Origin: Paludibacteraceae bacterium
GTDB taxonomy: Bacteria > Bacteroidota > Bacteroidia > Bacteroidales > Paludibacteraceae
Assembly (NCBI GenBank): GCA_017480285.1
Contig: JAFVAX010000012.1
Coordinates: 1-32,261 of the forward strand
Length of the DNA stretch: 32,261 nucleotides
Direction of reading: 5' to 3'
Shown: piece by piece, positions 18,861-27,513 of the stretch
How positions within the stretch are numbered: the stretch's first letter is position 1
Layout: each line of letters opens with the position of its first letter
Notes under the pieces: generated by a model
What the model saw: only the letters and a program-made list of their open reading frames with translations
What the model was told of the DNA's origin: nothing
The model's database searches: none
Position numbers and translations under genes: made by a program

Positions 18861-19760
18861 TTATCGTATTTCCATAAGAAATACTTTTCCTTCACTCTCA
18901 AATGCTATTTTCCCATCTATTGAAGCACTCGGATTTATTGGCATACGCTGTTCGGGTGTAGGAATGACTTGAAATTGTGTGCCATCGATTCTTATGGCAA
19001 CCAATCTGCTTGAAGTCATTTGATATCCGTCATCTTCGTCCTGCTGTCCTATAATCCACTCATTGCCCATCCAAGCAGGAGCACCGAGATAATATCCTAA
19101 ATCCGTTGTTTTTCCGCTAATGATATCATATATAAATGTATGGCATTTATCGTTGATAGCCACATAAACTATGCTTTTCTTATCAGGTGAGAGTCTTTGC
19201 CACAAGTAAGTGTCTTTTCCGTTAGGGTTCAAGACCTTGCGAGAGTTGCCATCGTATAGAACTAAATCTCCGTCTTCAACTGCTACTATATACTCGTGTT
19301 CAATATTGCGTATGTCATTAAGAAGGCGTACAGAACGAACTTTGTTCTTTTTACCTATTTTAACTTTTCCACCTGCGAAATTAAAGCCATTTACTTCTCT
19401 TGTAGGTTCGTCAAGATTTTTAATCTCTTTTGTAGATAGATTAACAGATTTTATGATGTTATAACGAAAATGGTCGCGATATTCGGTCTGACAATACGCA
19501 ATCGTACTGCCTCCGTCTGAAATTTGGATATCGCCGGTCAGGTTGTCATCGTTGAGAATGTTGGTCTTTTCGCCTGTTTTGAGGTCAATCTTTGTCAAAC
19601 CTGTTTCGCCGGCTGAGCGAACGAGAATATAATCGCCTTTTGGAGACAATAATGGCTGACTGCCTTTGTCGGCAATCTCTTTGATAGACTCAACACGAAA
19701 TTGGCTAAAACATAAAACAGTCAGCAGTACAACTGAGAATAAAGTAAAACATCTTTTCAT
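18861..19760 (-). CDS. Exported TolB/PD40-like beta-propeller protein
   Basis: The 299-aa protein has a signal peptide (MKRCFTLFSVVLLTVLCFSQ). WD40-like/PD40 blades include PLLSPKGDYILVRSAG, LTKIDLKTGEK, IQISDGGSTIAYCQ and RLSPDKKSIVYVAINDK, as in the TolB C-terminal propeller. TolB's N-terminal domain is absent, so it is a stand-alone propeller rather than TolB itself. It starts the operon, 18 nt ahead of the amidase-GHL10 gene, and could be a periplasmic partner or sensor for it; this is inference from position. Upstream is a TTTTTGAA-type repeat array rather than a consensus promoter. Confidence 0.75.
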   Translation of the reverse strand: MKRCFTLFSVVLLTVLCFSQFRVESIKEIADKGSQPLLSPKGDYILVRSAGETGLTKIDLKTGEKTNILNDDNLTGDIQISDGGSTIAYCQTEYRDHFRYNIIKSVNLSTKEIKNLDEPTREVNGFNFAGGKVKIGKKNKVRSVRLLNDIRNIEHEYIVAVEDGDLVLYDGNSRKVLNPNGKDTYLWQRLSPDKKSIVYVAINDKCHTFIYDIISGKTTDLGYYLGAPAWMGNEWIIGQQDEDDGYQMTSSRLVAIRIDGTQFQVIPTPEQRMPINPSASIDGKIAFESEGKVFLMEIR

Positions 19761-19780
19761 AATTATTTAGGTTTTGATTT

Positions 19781-19841
19781 ATTCAAAAATTCAAAAATTC
19801 AAAAATTTCAAAGATTCAAAAATTCAAAGATTCAAAAATTC
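19781..19841. repeat. Short tandem ATTCAAA/GATTCAAA array upstream of the TolB-like gene
   Basis: About seven imperfect 8-9-bp units of ATTCAAAAA or GATTCAAA lie in tandem. Read on the minus strand they are TTTGAAT/TTTTTGAAT words, full of TTTG, just upstream of the ATG at 19760. The same word family recurs at 30106-30140. Confidence 0.7.
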
Positions 19842-19845
19842 CGTT

Positions 19846-19970
19846 TCCTCACCCTGACGAAGGTCAGGGTCTTATTTATAGTCAGATCCTTCACTTGTTT
19901 CGTAGGTCCTCATCCTTCACTTGTTTCAGGATATATTCCTTTGAGACCCTGACCTTCGTCAGGGTGAGGA
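19846..19970. repeat. Long perfect inverted repeat with nested palindromes
   Basis: The 27-nt arms 19846-19872 and 19944-19970 are exact reverse complements. Each arm also contains its own palindrome (CCCTGAC/GTCAGGG around a 4-nt loop), so each half can fold alone or the two can pair. Between them are two direct copies of TCCTTCACTTGTTTC (starting near 19887 and 19914). This looks like a REP/MITE-like intergenic element, or a bidirectional terminator region for lipA (minus). No transposase is present. Confidence 0.75.
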
Positions 19971-19989
19971 TTAGAACCGCAACGAAATA

Positions 19990-20061
19990 TTAACTATTAA
20001 CTATCAACTATCAACAATGAACTATCAACTATTAACTATTAACTATCAACAATGAACTATC
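19990..20061. repeat. Degenerate AACTATTA/AACTATCA tandem repeat reaching into lipA
   Basis: Tandem 7-8-bp units (TAACTAT, CAACTAT) include two exact copies of a 21-bp string (20007-20027 and 20041-20061). The array covers the stop codon and last codons of lipA, so the final residues of LipA (IVHC) are encoded by repeat sequence. Confidence 0.7.
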
Positions 20062-20933
20062 TTGTCTGCGTGGTAACTGCTTCTGACCAGTGGTCCGCTT
20101 TCAACGAAACTGAAACCTATTTCAAGTCCTATTTTCTTATATTTCTCAAATTGCTCAGGTGTTATATATTGCTCTACTGGAAGGTGTTTTTTTGAAGGTT
20201 GCAGGTATTGTCCGATAGTAAAGACTCTCACGCCTGCCTGTTTTGCGTCTTGCATTGTTTTGGTGACTTCGTCCTCTGTTTCTCCCAATCCTACCATGAT
20301 ACCGGTCTTGGCTATTAGTCCTAAACCTGAAATTATCTGAAGTGTTTTGAGTGAGCCGTCGTATGTAGCTCGTGAGCGTGCAATGGGTGTGAGTCGTCTG
20401 ACTGTCTCTAAGTTGTGTCCGAACACATGCGGTTTGGCGTCTGCCACTTGTTTTATGAGGTTATAATCGGAATAGAGGTCGGCTGTCAGCACTTCAATCA
20501 TCGTGTCAGGACACTGAGCGTGTATGGCTTCTATCGTGTTTGCCCAATGTTGAGCACCTTGGTCTATGAGGTCGTCTCGTGTAACACAGGTGAGGACGAC
20601 ATATCTAAGTCTCATCGCTTTGACGCTTAATGCTATATGCTCGGGTTCGTCTTGGTCAAGTGGCAAAGGCCGCCCTGTCTCAGTTGCACAAAAACGGCAG
20701 TTTCGGGTGCATATATTTCCCATCAGCATAAAGGTAGCCGTACCTCGCGACCAGCATTCTGCCTGATTAGGACATTTACCTGAACGACAGATAGTGTTCA
20801 GGTTATATCGCCTGAGCAGTTCGTTCACTTGTCCGTAGTCGGTGTCCGCACGACGTGATATCCTAAGCCAATCGGGTTTTCTACAATTCACAATTTTACT
20901 TTTCTTTTTTTCCGAACACGGAGAAGTGGACAT
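20046..20933 (-). CDS. lipA: Lipoyl synthase
   Basis: This radical-SAM enzyme inserts two sulfurs into protein-bound octanoyl groups to form lipoyl cofactors of 2-oxoacid dehydrogenases and the glycine cleavage system. The auxiliary-cluster motif is CRSGKCPNQAEC, the radical-SAM cluster motif is CTRNCRFC, and the LipA C-terminal RSSYHAD motif (R-S-S-Y) is present. I give the ATG at 20933 (295 aa), which overlaps the upstream MCE gene by 38 nt. A GTG at 20891, 4 nt after the upstream TAA and behind an A-rich stretch, would give 281 aa and fits relatives, which begin just before RKPDWL; either is possible. The last residues come from an intergenic repeat. Co-located with amidase and MCE genes, probably one operon. 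Confidence 0.95.
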   Translation of the reverse strand: MSTSPCSEKKKSKIVNCRKPDWLRISRRADTDYGQVNELLRRYNLNTICRSGKCPNQAECWSRGTATFMLMGNICTRNCRFCATETGRPLPLDQDEPEHIALSVKAMRLRYVVLTCVTRDDLIDQGAQHWANTIEAIHAQCPDTMIEVLTADLYSDYNLIKQVADAKPHVFGHNLETVRRLTPIARSRATYDGSLKTLQIISGLGLIAKTGIMVGLGETEDEVTKTMQDAKQAGVRVFTIGQYLQPSKKHLPVEQYITPEQFEKYKKIGLEIGFSFVESGPLVRSSYHADKIVHC

Positions 20934-21795
20934 ATCTTTTCGGGTGTGCTTTGAGGTCAACAAGCAGACTGTCTGCACTTTGCACCGTGTTATGCAGCGA
21001 GATGTACAAGTCTTTGTTGTTGAGTAGCATTCCTACTGTTCCGTCTTCTGACTTCAACAGTTGTACGACTGAATTAACATTTTCCAGAACGCTGTCGGCT
21101 TTCGTAACGGTGTTTTTTAGGTCAATATCTTTTATGCTATGTGCAAACACCCGTATGTCAGCCATTGTGGTGTCCACATTGTCGATAATAGACGGCACAC
21201 GCTCGTTCATCATCTTCTTGAGTTGTGCCGACGATGCTTGCAGGTCGGCGGTTAGAGACTCTACATGTGCAAGTGTGGTTTTAATTTTCCCGTCGCTTAG
21301 TTGGTCTTGAAGCAGTGCCGCCAAAGAGTCAACTCTGAGTACCAAACCATTAACATCAGCAAGCAACCCTGTTTTCAAGACATCCATCAGCGATGGTTCT
21401 ATGCTTGCAGGCAGTGTATCGCCGTTAGCATATAGTTCTGCGTTGGTGAGTGGTATATGCACATCAAGTGCCATTCCGCTGATAAGTCCGTCAGTACGAA
21501 GCACCACTTCTGTTCCTTTGGGCATCTGAATGTCTTTTGGTATGGAGAAAGCCACTGTAAAAGCCTCTTCTTTTTGGAAATCATAGCGAATCAAATCCAC
21601 TTGACCTGCTTTGAAACCGCGCACATAGACCGGCGATTGTTCTGTAAGTCCGCCTAAATCGGCAAAACGGGCATAGTAGGTCTTGGTGGATGAAAAGATA
21701 TTTATACCTTTCAGGAAATTGAACCCGAAATACAGAAGGAAGATAGCGAGTACAGCCAATAGTCCTACTTTTAATTCACGACTTGGAAGTTTCAT
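20896..21795 (-). CDS. MCE/MlaD-family lipid-transport protein
   Basis: The 299-aa protein has an N-terminal membrane anchor (about 10-28). An MCE domain at about 37-115 follows (YYARFADLGGLTEQSPVYVRGFKAGQVDLI...GTEVVLRTDGLISGMALDVHI), then a long helical region (~140-290). MCE proteins such as MlaD form hexamers that shuttle phospholipids between inner and outer membranes. Its ATG overlaps the amidase stop by 4 bp (ATGA), so they are translationally coupled; an amidase-MCE pair is common in Bacteroidales. The ABC ATPase and permease (MlaF/E) are not in this window. The specific lipid direction is unknown. Confidence 0.9.
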   Translation of the reverse strand: MKLPSRELKVGLLAVLAIFLLYFGFNFLKGINIFSSTKTYYARFADLGGLTEQSPVYVRGFKAGQVDLIRYDFQKEEAFTVAFSIPKDIQMPKGTEVVLRTDGLISGMALDVHIPLTNAELYANGDTLPASIEPSLMDVLKTGLLADVNGLVLRVDSLAALLQDQLSDGKIKTTLAHVESLTADLQASSAQLKKMMNERVPSIIDNVDTTMADIRVFAHSIKDIDLKNTVTKADSVLENVNSVVQLLKSEDGTVGMLLNNKDLYISLHNTVQSADSLLVDLKAHPKRYVHFSVFGKKEK

Positions 21796-22931
21796 TTTTT
21801 CTGAATATGCTGGAGGTTAAGAGCGTCATTGATTTTTATCTGTTTGTCTCCCAAGAAAGCTACAACGAAGCAGTCGGGGAATTTCTGTCGCAAGGTCTCG
21901 CGAAGTGCGGTAATTTTCTCATAGTCAGTTTCTTTGCCACACATATACTTGTACAAATTGCCTTTCTTTATGTAGAAGCAGTCTGTCTCGCCTTTGAAGG
22001 TAGGGTCGCCTTTCTTGAGTTCGTGTTTGACTGTGAAAATCTGTACATAATAGACCGGCTGTTTTTCATCGTTTGACAATGCCGGAATAGTATCTTTTTC
22101 AACCTTTTTCTCTGCGGGTTTCTGTGTGAAGCCAACTTGCAGGCCATAAACAGAGTCTTTTTCAACTACTTGTTTGCGTCTGTCAATTAGTGTCTTATAG
22201 TTTTTGAAGGCTGTAAAAATAGCGTACGCAATCTCGCCTTGACCTTTTTTTGAAAGCAGATACTGCTCTTCTGCTTTGTTTGTAATAAATCCCATTTCAA
22301 TCAGTACTGAAGGGCAAGCAGACTTGTGCAGTACCCAAAAACCGGCTTGGCGTACGCCCTTGTCCTGACGATTGAGTGTGTTTTTGAATTGTTTTTGCAC
22401 TTGGTCGGCAAACTGTATGCTACGATCCATGTATTGATCCTGCGCAAACTCAAACATAATGTACGACTCAACCGATTTAGGATCAAAGCCTTGGTATTTT
22501 GTCTGATAGTCGTCTTCAAGTGTAATAACCGAGTTCTCACGCATAGCAACAGCCAAGTTAGATGCTTGTTTGTGAAGTCCCAAAGTGTAGGTTTCTGTAC
22601 CTGCAACAGATTTGTTTTCAGCAGCATTGGTATGTACACAAATAAACAGGTCAGCATTATGTTTATTCACGAAGTCAGCGCGTTCTTGAAGTGTCAGGAA
22701 GACATCTGTCGAACGAGTCAGATAGACATCTATGTCGGGTGCTTCTTGTTTGAAATACTCTGCCAAACGGAGTGATACAGCCAAGTTCAAATCTTTCTCT
22801 TTGCCGGTAGTGCCTATTGCCCCCGGGTCTTTGCCACCATGACCTGCATCTATAACTACGGTAAAAGCACTTGCCGGCAGTATGAGTATGACCGACAAAC
22901 AAAAAACTAAAAAGATGCGTAAATTTTTCAT
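21792..22931 (-). CDS. N-acetylmuramoyl-L-alanine amidase (Amidase_3) with SPOR-like C-terminus
   Basis: The 379-aa protein has a signal peptide (1-22) and a zinc amidase domain at ~24-235 with H31 (DAGHGG), E45, H100 (CVHTNAAE) and catalytic E212 (VLIEMGFITN). The C-terminal ~110 residues (YYVQIFTVKHEL...FVVAF) resemble a SPOR-like glycan-binding domain. It cleaves the bond between MurNAc and the stem peptide, mainly at cell separation. It is first in the operon with the MCE gene and lipA. A TATATTTG element lies 20 nt upstream. Confidence 0.93.
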   Translation of the reverse strand: MKNLRIFLVFCLSVILILPASAFTVVIDAGHGGKDPGAIGTTGKEKDLNLAVSLRLAEYFKQEAPDIDVYLTRSTDVFLTLQERADFVNKHNADLFICVHTNAAENKSVAGTETYTLGLHKQASNLAVAMRENSVITLEDDYQTKYQGFDPKSVESYIMFEFAQDQYMDRSIQFADQVQKQFKNTLNRQDKGVRQAGFWVLHKSACPSVLIEMGFITNKAEEQYLLSKKGQGEIAYAIFTAFKNYKTLIDRRKQVVEKDSVYGLQVGFTQKPAEKKVEKDTIPALSNDEKQPVYYVQIFTVKHELKKGDPTFKGETDCFYIKKGNLYKYMCGKETDYEKITALRETLRQKFPDCFVVAFLGDKQIKINDALNLQHIQKK

Positions 22932-22950
22932 TTTCTTTAATTTTTAAGTG

Positions 22951-22958
22951 CAAATATA
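22951..22958 (-). promoter_or_regulatory. Candidate promoter -7 element of the amidase-mce-lipA operon
   Basis: TATATTTG on the minus strand fits TAnnTTTG and would give a start near 22944, with a leader of about 13 nt. No TTTG is found at 19-21 nt spacing, so this is weaker than the other promoters. Confidence 0.5.
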
Positions 22959-23007
22959 CAAAAAATTATCGATTTTTCATAATATTGCCAAAAATTGTGC
23001 CACAAAG

Positions 23008-23562
23008 TCATAAAGCCGCAGTTGCCTTTTCAATCATTTCCACGCAACCGTCGATGCCGAGTAGTGAGGTGTTAAGGCATAGGTGGTAAGATTTTGCCTC
23101 TCCCCACTGCTTGTTTGTATAGAAATTATAGTATTCAGCCCTATGTTTTTCAGCGGTTTCGATGTGTTCGAGTGCTTCGTCAGCCGACATGTTTTCGGTT
23201 TTCATTATTCTCTTTATGCGGTCTTCCATATCAGCCATAAGGAAGACATCCAATCGTTTAGGTTCGTCGCGAAGAATGAAGTCTGCACATCTGCCTACAA
23301 AGACGCAATCGCTTTCTTTTGCCAAACGACGCATCACATCGCACTGAACTTGAAACAGTTGAGGGGCTTGACTGTCGAGAGCATACAGGAACGGGTTGTA
23401 ATGTTCATCCGCACGCTCAAAAAATTTCTCGCTTATGCCACTCGAACGAGCCATCTCAAGCAGAAGTTCTTTGTCGAAATAACGCATTTTTAGTTGTTGC
23501 GACAACTTTTTTCCAACTTCGCTGCCCCCGGCTGCAAGTTGGCGACCGATAGTTATAATCAT
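23008..23562 (-). CDS. Cytidylate kinase-like protein
   Basis: The 184-aa protein starts MIITIGRQLAAGGSEVGKKL, a variant P-loop of the cytidylate-kinase-like family (PF13189). VFVGRCADFIL and the LID-like R..R..K..E segment follow. These stand-alone proteins are common in Bacteroidales alongside a true Cmk; the substrate is not established. The ATG follows a G-poor leader of TATCAAATATCAACTATC words. It is divergent from dacB, with a 107-nt shared intergenic region. Confidence 0.85.
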   Translation of the reverse strand: MIITIGRQLAAGGSEVGKKLSQQLKMRYFDKELLLEMARSSGISEKFFERADEHYNPFLYALDSQAPQLFQVQCDVMRRLAKESDCVFVGRCADFILRDEPKRLDVFLMADMEDRIKRIMKTENMSADEALEHIETAEKHRAEYYNFYTNKQWGEAKSYHLCLNTSLLGIDGCVEMIEKATAAL

Positions 23563-23644
23563 AGACAGTTGTTATTTGATAGTTGATATTTGATATTAGT
23601 AGCACAAAAATAAAACAAATTATTCAAAAATGAAAATTTTTTTG

Positions 23645-23652
23645 TATATTTG
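23645..23652 (+). promoter_or_regulatory. Candidate promoter -7 element of the dacB operon
   Basis: TATATTTG matches TAnnTTTG, and a second match (TATTTTTG) lies at 23657-23664. A TTTG at correct spacing is missing. With the first element the transcript would begin near 23659, about 11 nt before the ATG. Confidence 0.4.
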
Positions 23653-23669
23653 CGTATATTTTTGTGATT

Positions 23670-25142
23670 ATGACGAAATACCCGATAAAAAAGACTATCT
23701 TTATTGTTTTTTGTAGCCTTTTCTGCTTCTTAAGTGCTATGTCAGCACCTAAAAAGCAGAAACCGGTGCGTAATGCCAATGAGTATTTCCTGTCCTTACC
23801 TTCGATGCGGAGTGCCAACATAGGTTTTTTTGTTAAAAATCTGAATACGGGTGATACCATTACAGCATACAACCATAAGAAACTCCTGACTCCTGCTTCA
23901 ACGGAGAAACTTCTCACTACTGCTACTGCTATTGAACTGTTTGGAAACAAGCATTATTTCTCGACTTTCATTGAATATGAAGGCGAGATTGTGGATGGTG
24001 TGCTTAATGGCAATCTTTTTATTCGCGGAACAGGCGATCCTACTATTGGCAGCCAATGCTCGAAAGACGATAAGTTCCTGCAACGCTGGGTGAGAGAAGT
24101 CAAAAAAGCAGGCATAAAAAAGATAGAAGGCAAGGTCGTCGCAGATGCTTCATTTTTTGATGGCAATTCCATCAATCCGCAGTGGATATGGGAAGATATA
24201 GGCAACTATTATGCCCCCGGCATTTTTGCTATTCCGTATCTTGATAATACTCTGCATATTCAACTCAAAAGTACGGCTGTCGGTACTGTGGCTGATGTAA
24301 TAAAAACGATACCGTATATTCAAGGTCTTGAGTTCGAAAATCATATACGCTGTTCGGGTATTACTTACGATGGTGCTTATGTACATGGTCTGCCATACGA
24401 CAACAAACGCTATCTTGTAGGCAGTGTGCCTGCCAATAAGGGTATATTCGGTGTTATGGGCGATATTCCCAACCCGCCGTTATTGCTTGCTCAACACTTT
24501 TCGGGTGCGCTTCGTCAGGCAGGCATACAAGTGTCAGGACAGGCGGATTATATTGCTGAAGACAAGCCACACCAAAGAACGCTTATATACGAACAAAAAT
24601 CGCCTTCTTTCGGGGCTTTGATACGGGAAGTGAATATCCATTCCAACAACCTCTATGCAGAGCAGTTGTTTCGCTACCTTGCTTGTAGGATAGGCTATCC
24701 ATGTACGATTGATAACTCTGTAAATGTTATTCAGTCGTGTATGAAAAATCGCGGTGTCAATATCCGTACTGCACAGATTCAAGACGGTAGCGGACTCTCA
24801 CCGATGGATAAGGTCGCACCTGAACATTTCGTCAATCTGCTGACTTATATGAGCAGAAGCAAAGAATCCACAGCCTTTTATCAGTCGTTGCCAATAGCAG
24901 GTTACTCAGGCACATTGAGCGGTTTCCTTGCAGGAACACCACTTGCAGGCAGAGTACATGCAAAGAGTGGCTCGACATCGAAAGTAAAAGCATACGCAGG
25001 GTATATCGAACTGCCTGACGGTCAGCGTTGGGTGTTCTCGGTGATGGTGAACAATGCATCCTGCAAAACAAGAGATGTACAGAACATCATCGCCAACTGG
25101 CTTGTTAGACTTTACAACGAGAAATATCTGAAAAAATCATAA
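23670..25142 (+). CDS. dacB: D-alanyl-D-alanine carboxypeptidase/endopeptidase (PBP4, peptidase S13)
   Basis: I chose the ATG at 23670 (490 aa) over a GTG at 23664; it gives a signal peptide (residues 1-25). The three penicillin-binding motifs are S77-T-E-K80, S325-N-N327 and K432-S-G434, in PBP4/DacB order with the usual inserted domains between the first and second. The enzyme trims or de-crosslinks peptidoglycan stem peptides in the periplasm. One nucleotide separates its stop from the birA start, so they are co-transcribed. Confidence 0.93.
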   Translation: MTKYPIKKTIFIVFCSLFCFLSAMSAPKKQKPVRNANEYFLSLPSMRSANIGFFVKNLNTGDTITAYNHKKLLTPASTEKLLTTATAIELFGNKHYFSTFIEYEGEIVDGVLNGNLFIRGTGDPTIGSQCSKDDKFLQRWVREVKKAGIKKIEGKVVADASFFDGNSINPQWIWEDIGNYYAPGIFAIPYLDNTLHIQLKSTAVGTVADVIKTIPYIQGLEFENHIRCSGITYDGAYVHGLPYDNKRYLVGSVPANKGIFGVMGDIPNPPLLLAQHFSGALRQAGIQVSGQADYIAEDKPHQRTLIYEQKSPSFGALIREVNIHSNNLYAEQLFRYLACRIGYPCTIDNSVNVIQSCMKNRGVNIRTAQIQDGSGLSPMDKVAPEHFVNLLTYMSRSKESTAFYQSLPIAGYSGTLSGFLAGTPLAGRVHAKSGSTSKVKAYAGYIELPDGQRWVFSVMVNNASCKTRDVQNIIANWLVRLYNEKYLKKS

Positions 25143-25143
25143 G

Positions 25144-25929
25144 ATGCACGAAATAAGATATATAGAACAGATAGATAGTACTAATTCGGAGATTGAAAGA
25201 CTTATTAGCGCAGGTGAGAGTTTGCCCGATGGTTTTGTCTTATATACTGATAATCAAACCAACGGACGAGGACAAAGGGGCAACAGTTGGACAACGGGGA
25301 AAGGTGAAAATCTTGCAATGTCGGTGCTTGTAAAAAACACTATGCTACCGGCAAGCAGACAGTTTGTACTTAACGAGTGGGTGGCATTGTCGGTGGTTGC
25401 AGCGTTGCAAAAATATGCTGAAGGAATAAAAATTAAATGGCCTAACGACATTTATTACGACAATAAAAAGATATGTGGCATACTGATTGAAAACACTTTA
25501 AGTATAAAAAACAATCAAACAGAAATAGGTTATTCAATAGTCGGTATAGGTGTGAATGTTAATCAAAAGGTGTTTGCGAGTAATCTGCCAAACCCTGTTT
25601 CCCTTTTTCAAATTATAGGGAAAGAGGCAAATATAAGAGATTTAATGTTTGATATCGTTGAAAGAATGGATTTTTATAAGAAATTAGTTACTAAACAAGC
25701 ATTAGAACAATTAGAGATGTTGTATTATGAAAATCTTTACAGAAAAGACGAGTGGCATCTTTATCAAACCCGTGAAGTGAGTCTTGTGCCAACACAAATA
25801 CGAACAACTCCTACGAATGCTTTTGAAGGTTGCTTGAGAGGTGTTGACCTGACAGGACAATTGCTTTTAGAGCATCGAAACGGACAAATAAAACACTATC
25901 ACTTCAAAGAGATAGAATTTGTAATATGA
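25144..25929 (+). CDS. birA: Biotin--[acetyl-CoA carboxylase] ligase
   Basis: The 261-aa single-domain (class I) biotin protein ligase has the biotinyl-AMP loop GRGQRGNSW (41-49), and KWPND at 98-102 followed by KKICGILIE with the conserved Lys at about 109. There is no N-terminal HTH, so it is not a repressor like E. coli BirA. It attaches biotin to biotin-dependent carboxylases in the cytoplasm. Confidence 0.93.
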   Translation: MHEIRYIEQIDSTNSEIERLISAGESLPDGFVLYTDNQTNGRGQRGNSWTTGKGENLAMSVLVKNTMLPASRQFVLNEWVALSVVAALQKYAEGIKIKWPNDIYYDNKKICGILIENTLSIKNNQTEIGYSIVGIGVNVNQKVFASNLPNPVSLFQIIGKEANIRDLMFDIVERMDFYKKLVTKQALEQLEMLYYENLYRKDEWHLYQTREVSLVPTQIRTTPTNAFEGCLRGVDLTGQLLLEHRNGQIKHYHFKEIEFVI

Positions 25930-25956
25930 TATTGAAATAACTAAAACCTTACAACA

Positions 25957-27465
25957 ATGATTAAACGATTGTCTTATATATTTGCTTGTTGCATAATGCT
26001 TGCATTAGGCGGTTGCAAAGACAAAATCAATGAACCCGAAAAACCTACCGATGACAACGGGGGTAACGCTGTTGATACCATAGTTGTGCCCGGCGATACC
26101 ACTAAAAACGATACCACTCAGGTAATACCGGAAACACCCGACCAGCGTCGTAACCTTGAGTATTTGTTTGATTTGAATGCTTTGCCTACCATAACAATTA
26201 CTTTTACGCAGGAAAATTGGCAACAGTATCTTGATAATTTTGATGCTAATCCAAAGAACGATATTTGCGTACCTGCACATTTTGCCTTCAATAAAGGTCA
26301 GGAGACTTGGCAACGCGATAGCGTAGGTGTTCGTCCGCGTGGCAACACTTCCCGTGTTCGCCCGGAAGGCGAAAAAGGTCAACCGCATCAATCGCAAAAT
26401 GCCGATTGGCATCACGCACATTTCGGACTGAAATTCACGGAATACACTACGGGTGAGCGGTTCTTTGGTTGCGACCGCATACACCTGAAATGGTTTCACG
26501 AAGACCCTGCCTATTGCCGTGAGGTATATGCCTACGACCTCTTCCGCCGATTTGGTGTTTGGACCTCACCACATGTGGGCTATTGCCGTCTGATTATCAA
26601 AGTGGAAGGTGATGAAAAACCTGCCTATTTCGGTGTGTATGCAATGATAGAAGGCATAAGAAAAGGTTGGCTTGATGCACGCTTTCACGAAGGACATATT
26701 CCTGACAAGGACGGCAACCTGTGGAAGGCGGTATATAAGAGTCAAGGACCTGCCGACTTGAGCGACATGAACACTTCGTATATGGGAGTGGCTGACGATG
26801 ATGAGACCTTCCGCTATAACCTTAAAACAAACAAGAAAAGTCTTGCCTTGGCACAAAACGAACTGCGAAGTTTCATAGAAGGTATGCGACCATTATCAAG
26901 CGGTTCAGAACAACTAAAAACCTATCTTGAGCAGAACATGGATGTGGACTTGTTTCTTAGATATCTTGCAGTTGATGTAATGATCGGTTCTTGGGACGAC
27001 TACTGGGTTAATGCCAATAACTACTATTTCTATTTCGACTCCAACCACAAGTTCTACTTCATACCATACGATTTTGACAATACTCTTGGTACGAGTCATG
27101 GTCTTATGGACAATCCAGGAACGCATAACCCGCTCTATTGGGGAAGTCGTGAAGGCGATAGGCTTTTAGTCCGTAAAGTGCTGTCTGTAAAAGAGTATGA
27201 AGATAAATATAAGGCATATCTCAAACAGCTTGCTGCGGATGATAATTTGTTTGCTGCAGATGGTAGCAAACAGCGTATCATACAGTGGCATAGTATGATA
27301 AGCAAATATGTAAGCAATGATACAGGCGAGGATATGCAGATAGATGATAGTCCGGCATCGTGGTCAAGTATAAAGCAATATCGTCTGCTTTCAGGCAACG
27401 ACAAAGGTGGCAATCAGGGTGATGCCAATTTCTTCCTGACGAAAATTGCAAGTCTGAATTTCTAA
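25957..27465 (+). CDS. CotH-kinase family lipoprotein
   Basis: The 502-aa protein has a lipoprotein signal (lipobox LGGC, Cys20) and an acidic, Thr/Pro-rich linker (~25-65). A CotH domain follows at about 70-480, with VRPRGNTSR, AYFGVYAMIEGI, and the conserved WDDYWVNANNYYFYFD...FIPYDFDNTLG near 345-372. CotH proteins are atypical protein kinases; in Bacteroidota they are surface or periplasmic and substrates are unknown. It starts 27 nt after birA and probably belongs to the same transcript. Confidence 0.88.
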   Translation: MIKRLSYIFACCIMLALGGCKDKINEPEKPTDDNGGNAVDTIVVPGDTTKNDTTQVIPETPDQRRNLEYLFDLNALPTITITFTQENWQQYLDNFDANPKNDICVPAHFAFNKGQETWQRDSVGVRPRGNTSRVRPEGEKGQPHQSQNADWHHAHFGLKFTEYTTGERFFGCDRIHLKWFHEDPAYCREVYAYDLFRRFGVWTSPHVGYCRLIIKVEGDEKPAYFGVYAMIEGIRKGWLDARFHEGHIPDKDGNLWKAVYKSQGPADLSDMNTSYMGVADDDETFRYNLKTNKKSLALAQNELRSFIEGMRPLSSGSEQLKTYLEQNMDVDLFLRYLAVDVMIGSWDDYWVNANNYYFYFDSNHKFYFIPYDFDNTLGTSHGLMDNPGTHNPLYWGSREGDRLLVRKVLSVKEYEDKYKAYLKQLAADDNLFAADGSKQRIIQWHSMISKYVSNDTGEDMQIDDSPASWSSIKQYRLLSGNDKGGNQGDANFFLTKIASLNF

Positions 27466-27513
27466 CATCCAACATCCAACTTCAAACATAAAACTTCTAA
27501 TATAACTAATCTT
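27466..27513 (+). repeat. G-free CA-rich leader repeat before rfbB
   Basis: The 48-nt gap is built of CATCCAA / CTTCAAAC / CTTCTAA words with no G on the sense strand, directly before the ATG. The same style of leader precedes proS (28570-28598) and the cytidylate-kinase-like gene (minus, 23563-23597). Confidence 0.6.

Noticed and set aside
19781..20061. CRISPR array
   Set aside because: The repeats are 7-9 bp tandem words and one inverted pair; there are no spaced 25-40-bp repeats and no cas genes.
21783..23552. Several 60-150-codon plus-strand frames
   Set aside because: Antisense shadows of the amidase and cytidylate-kinase-like genes, with no start context or domains.
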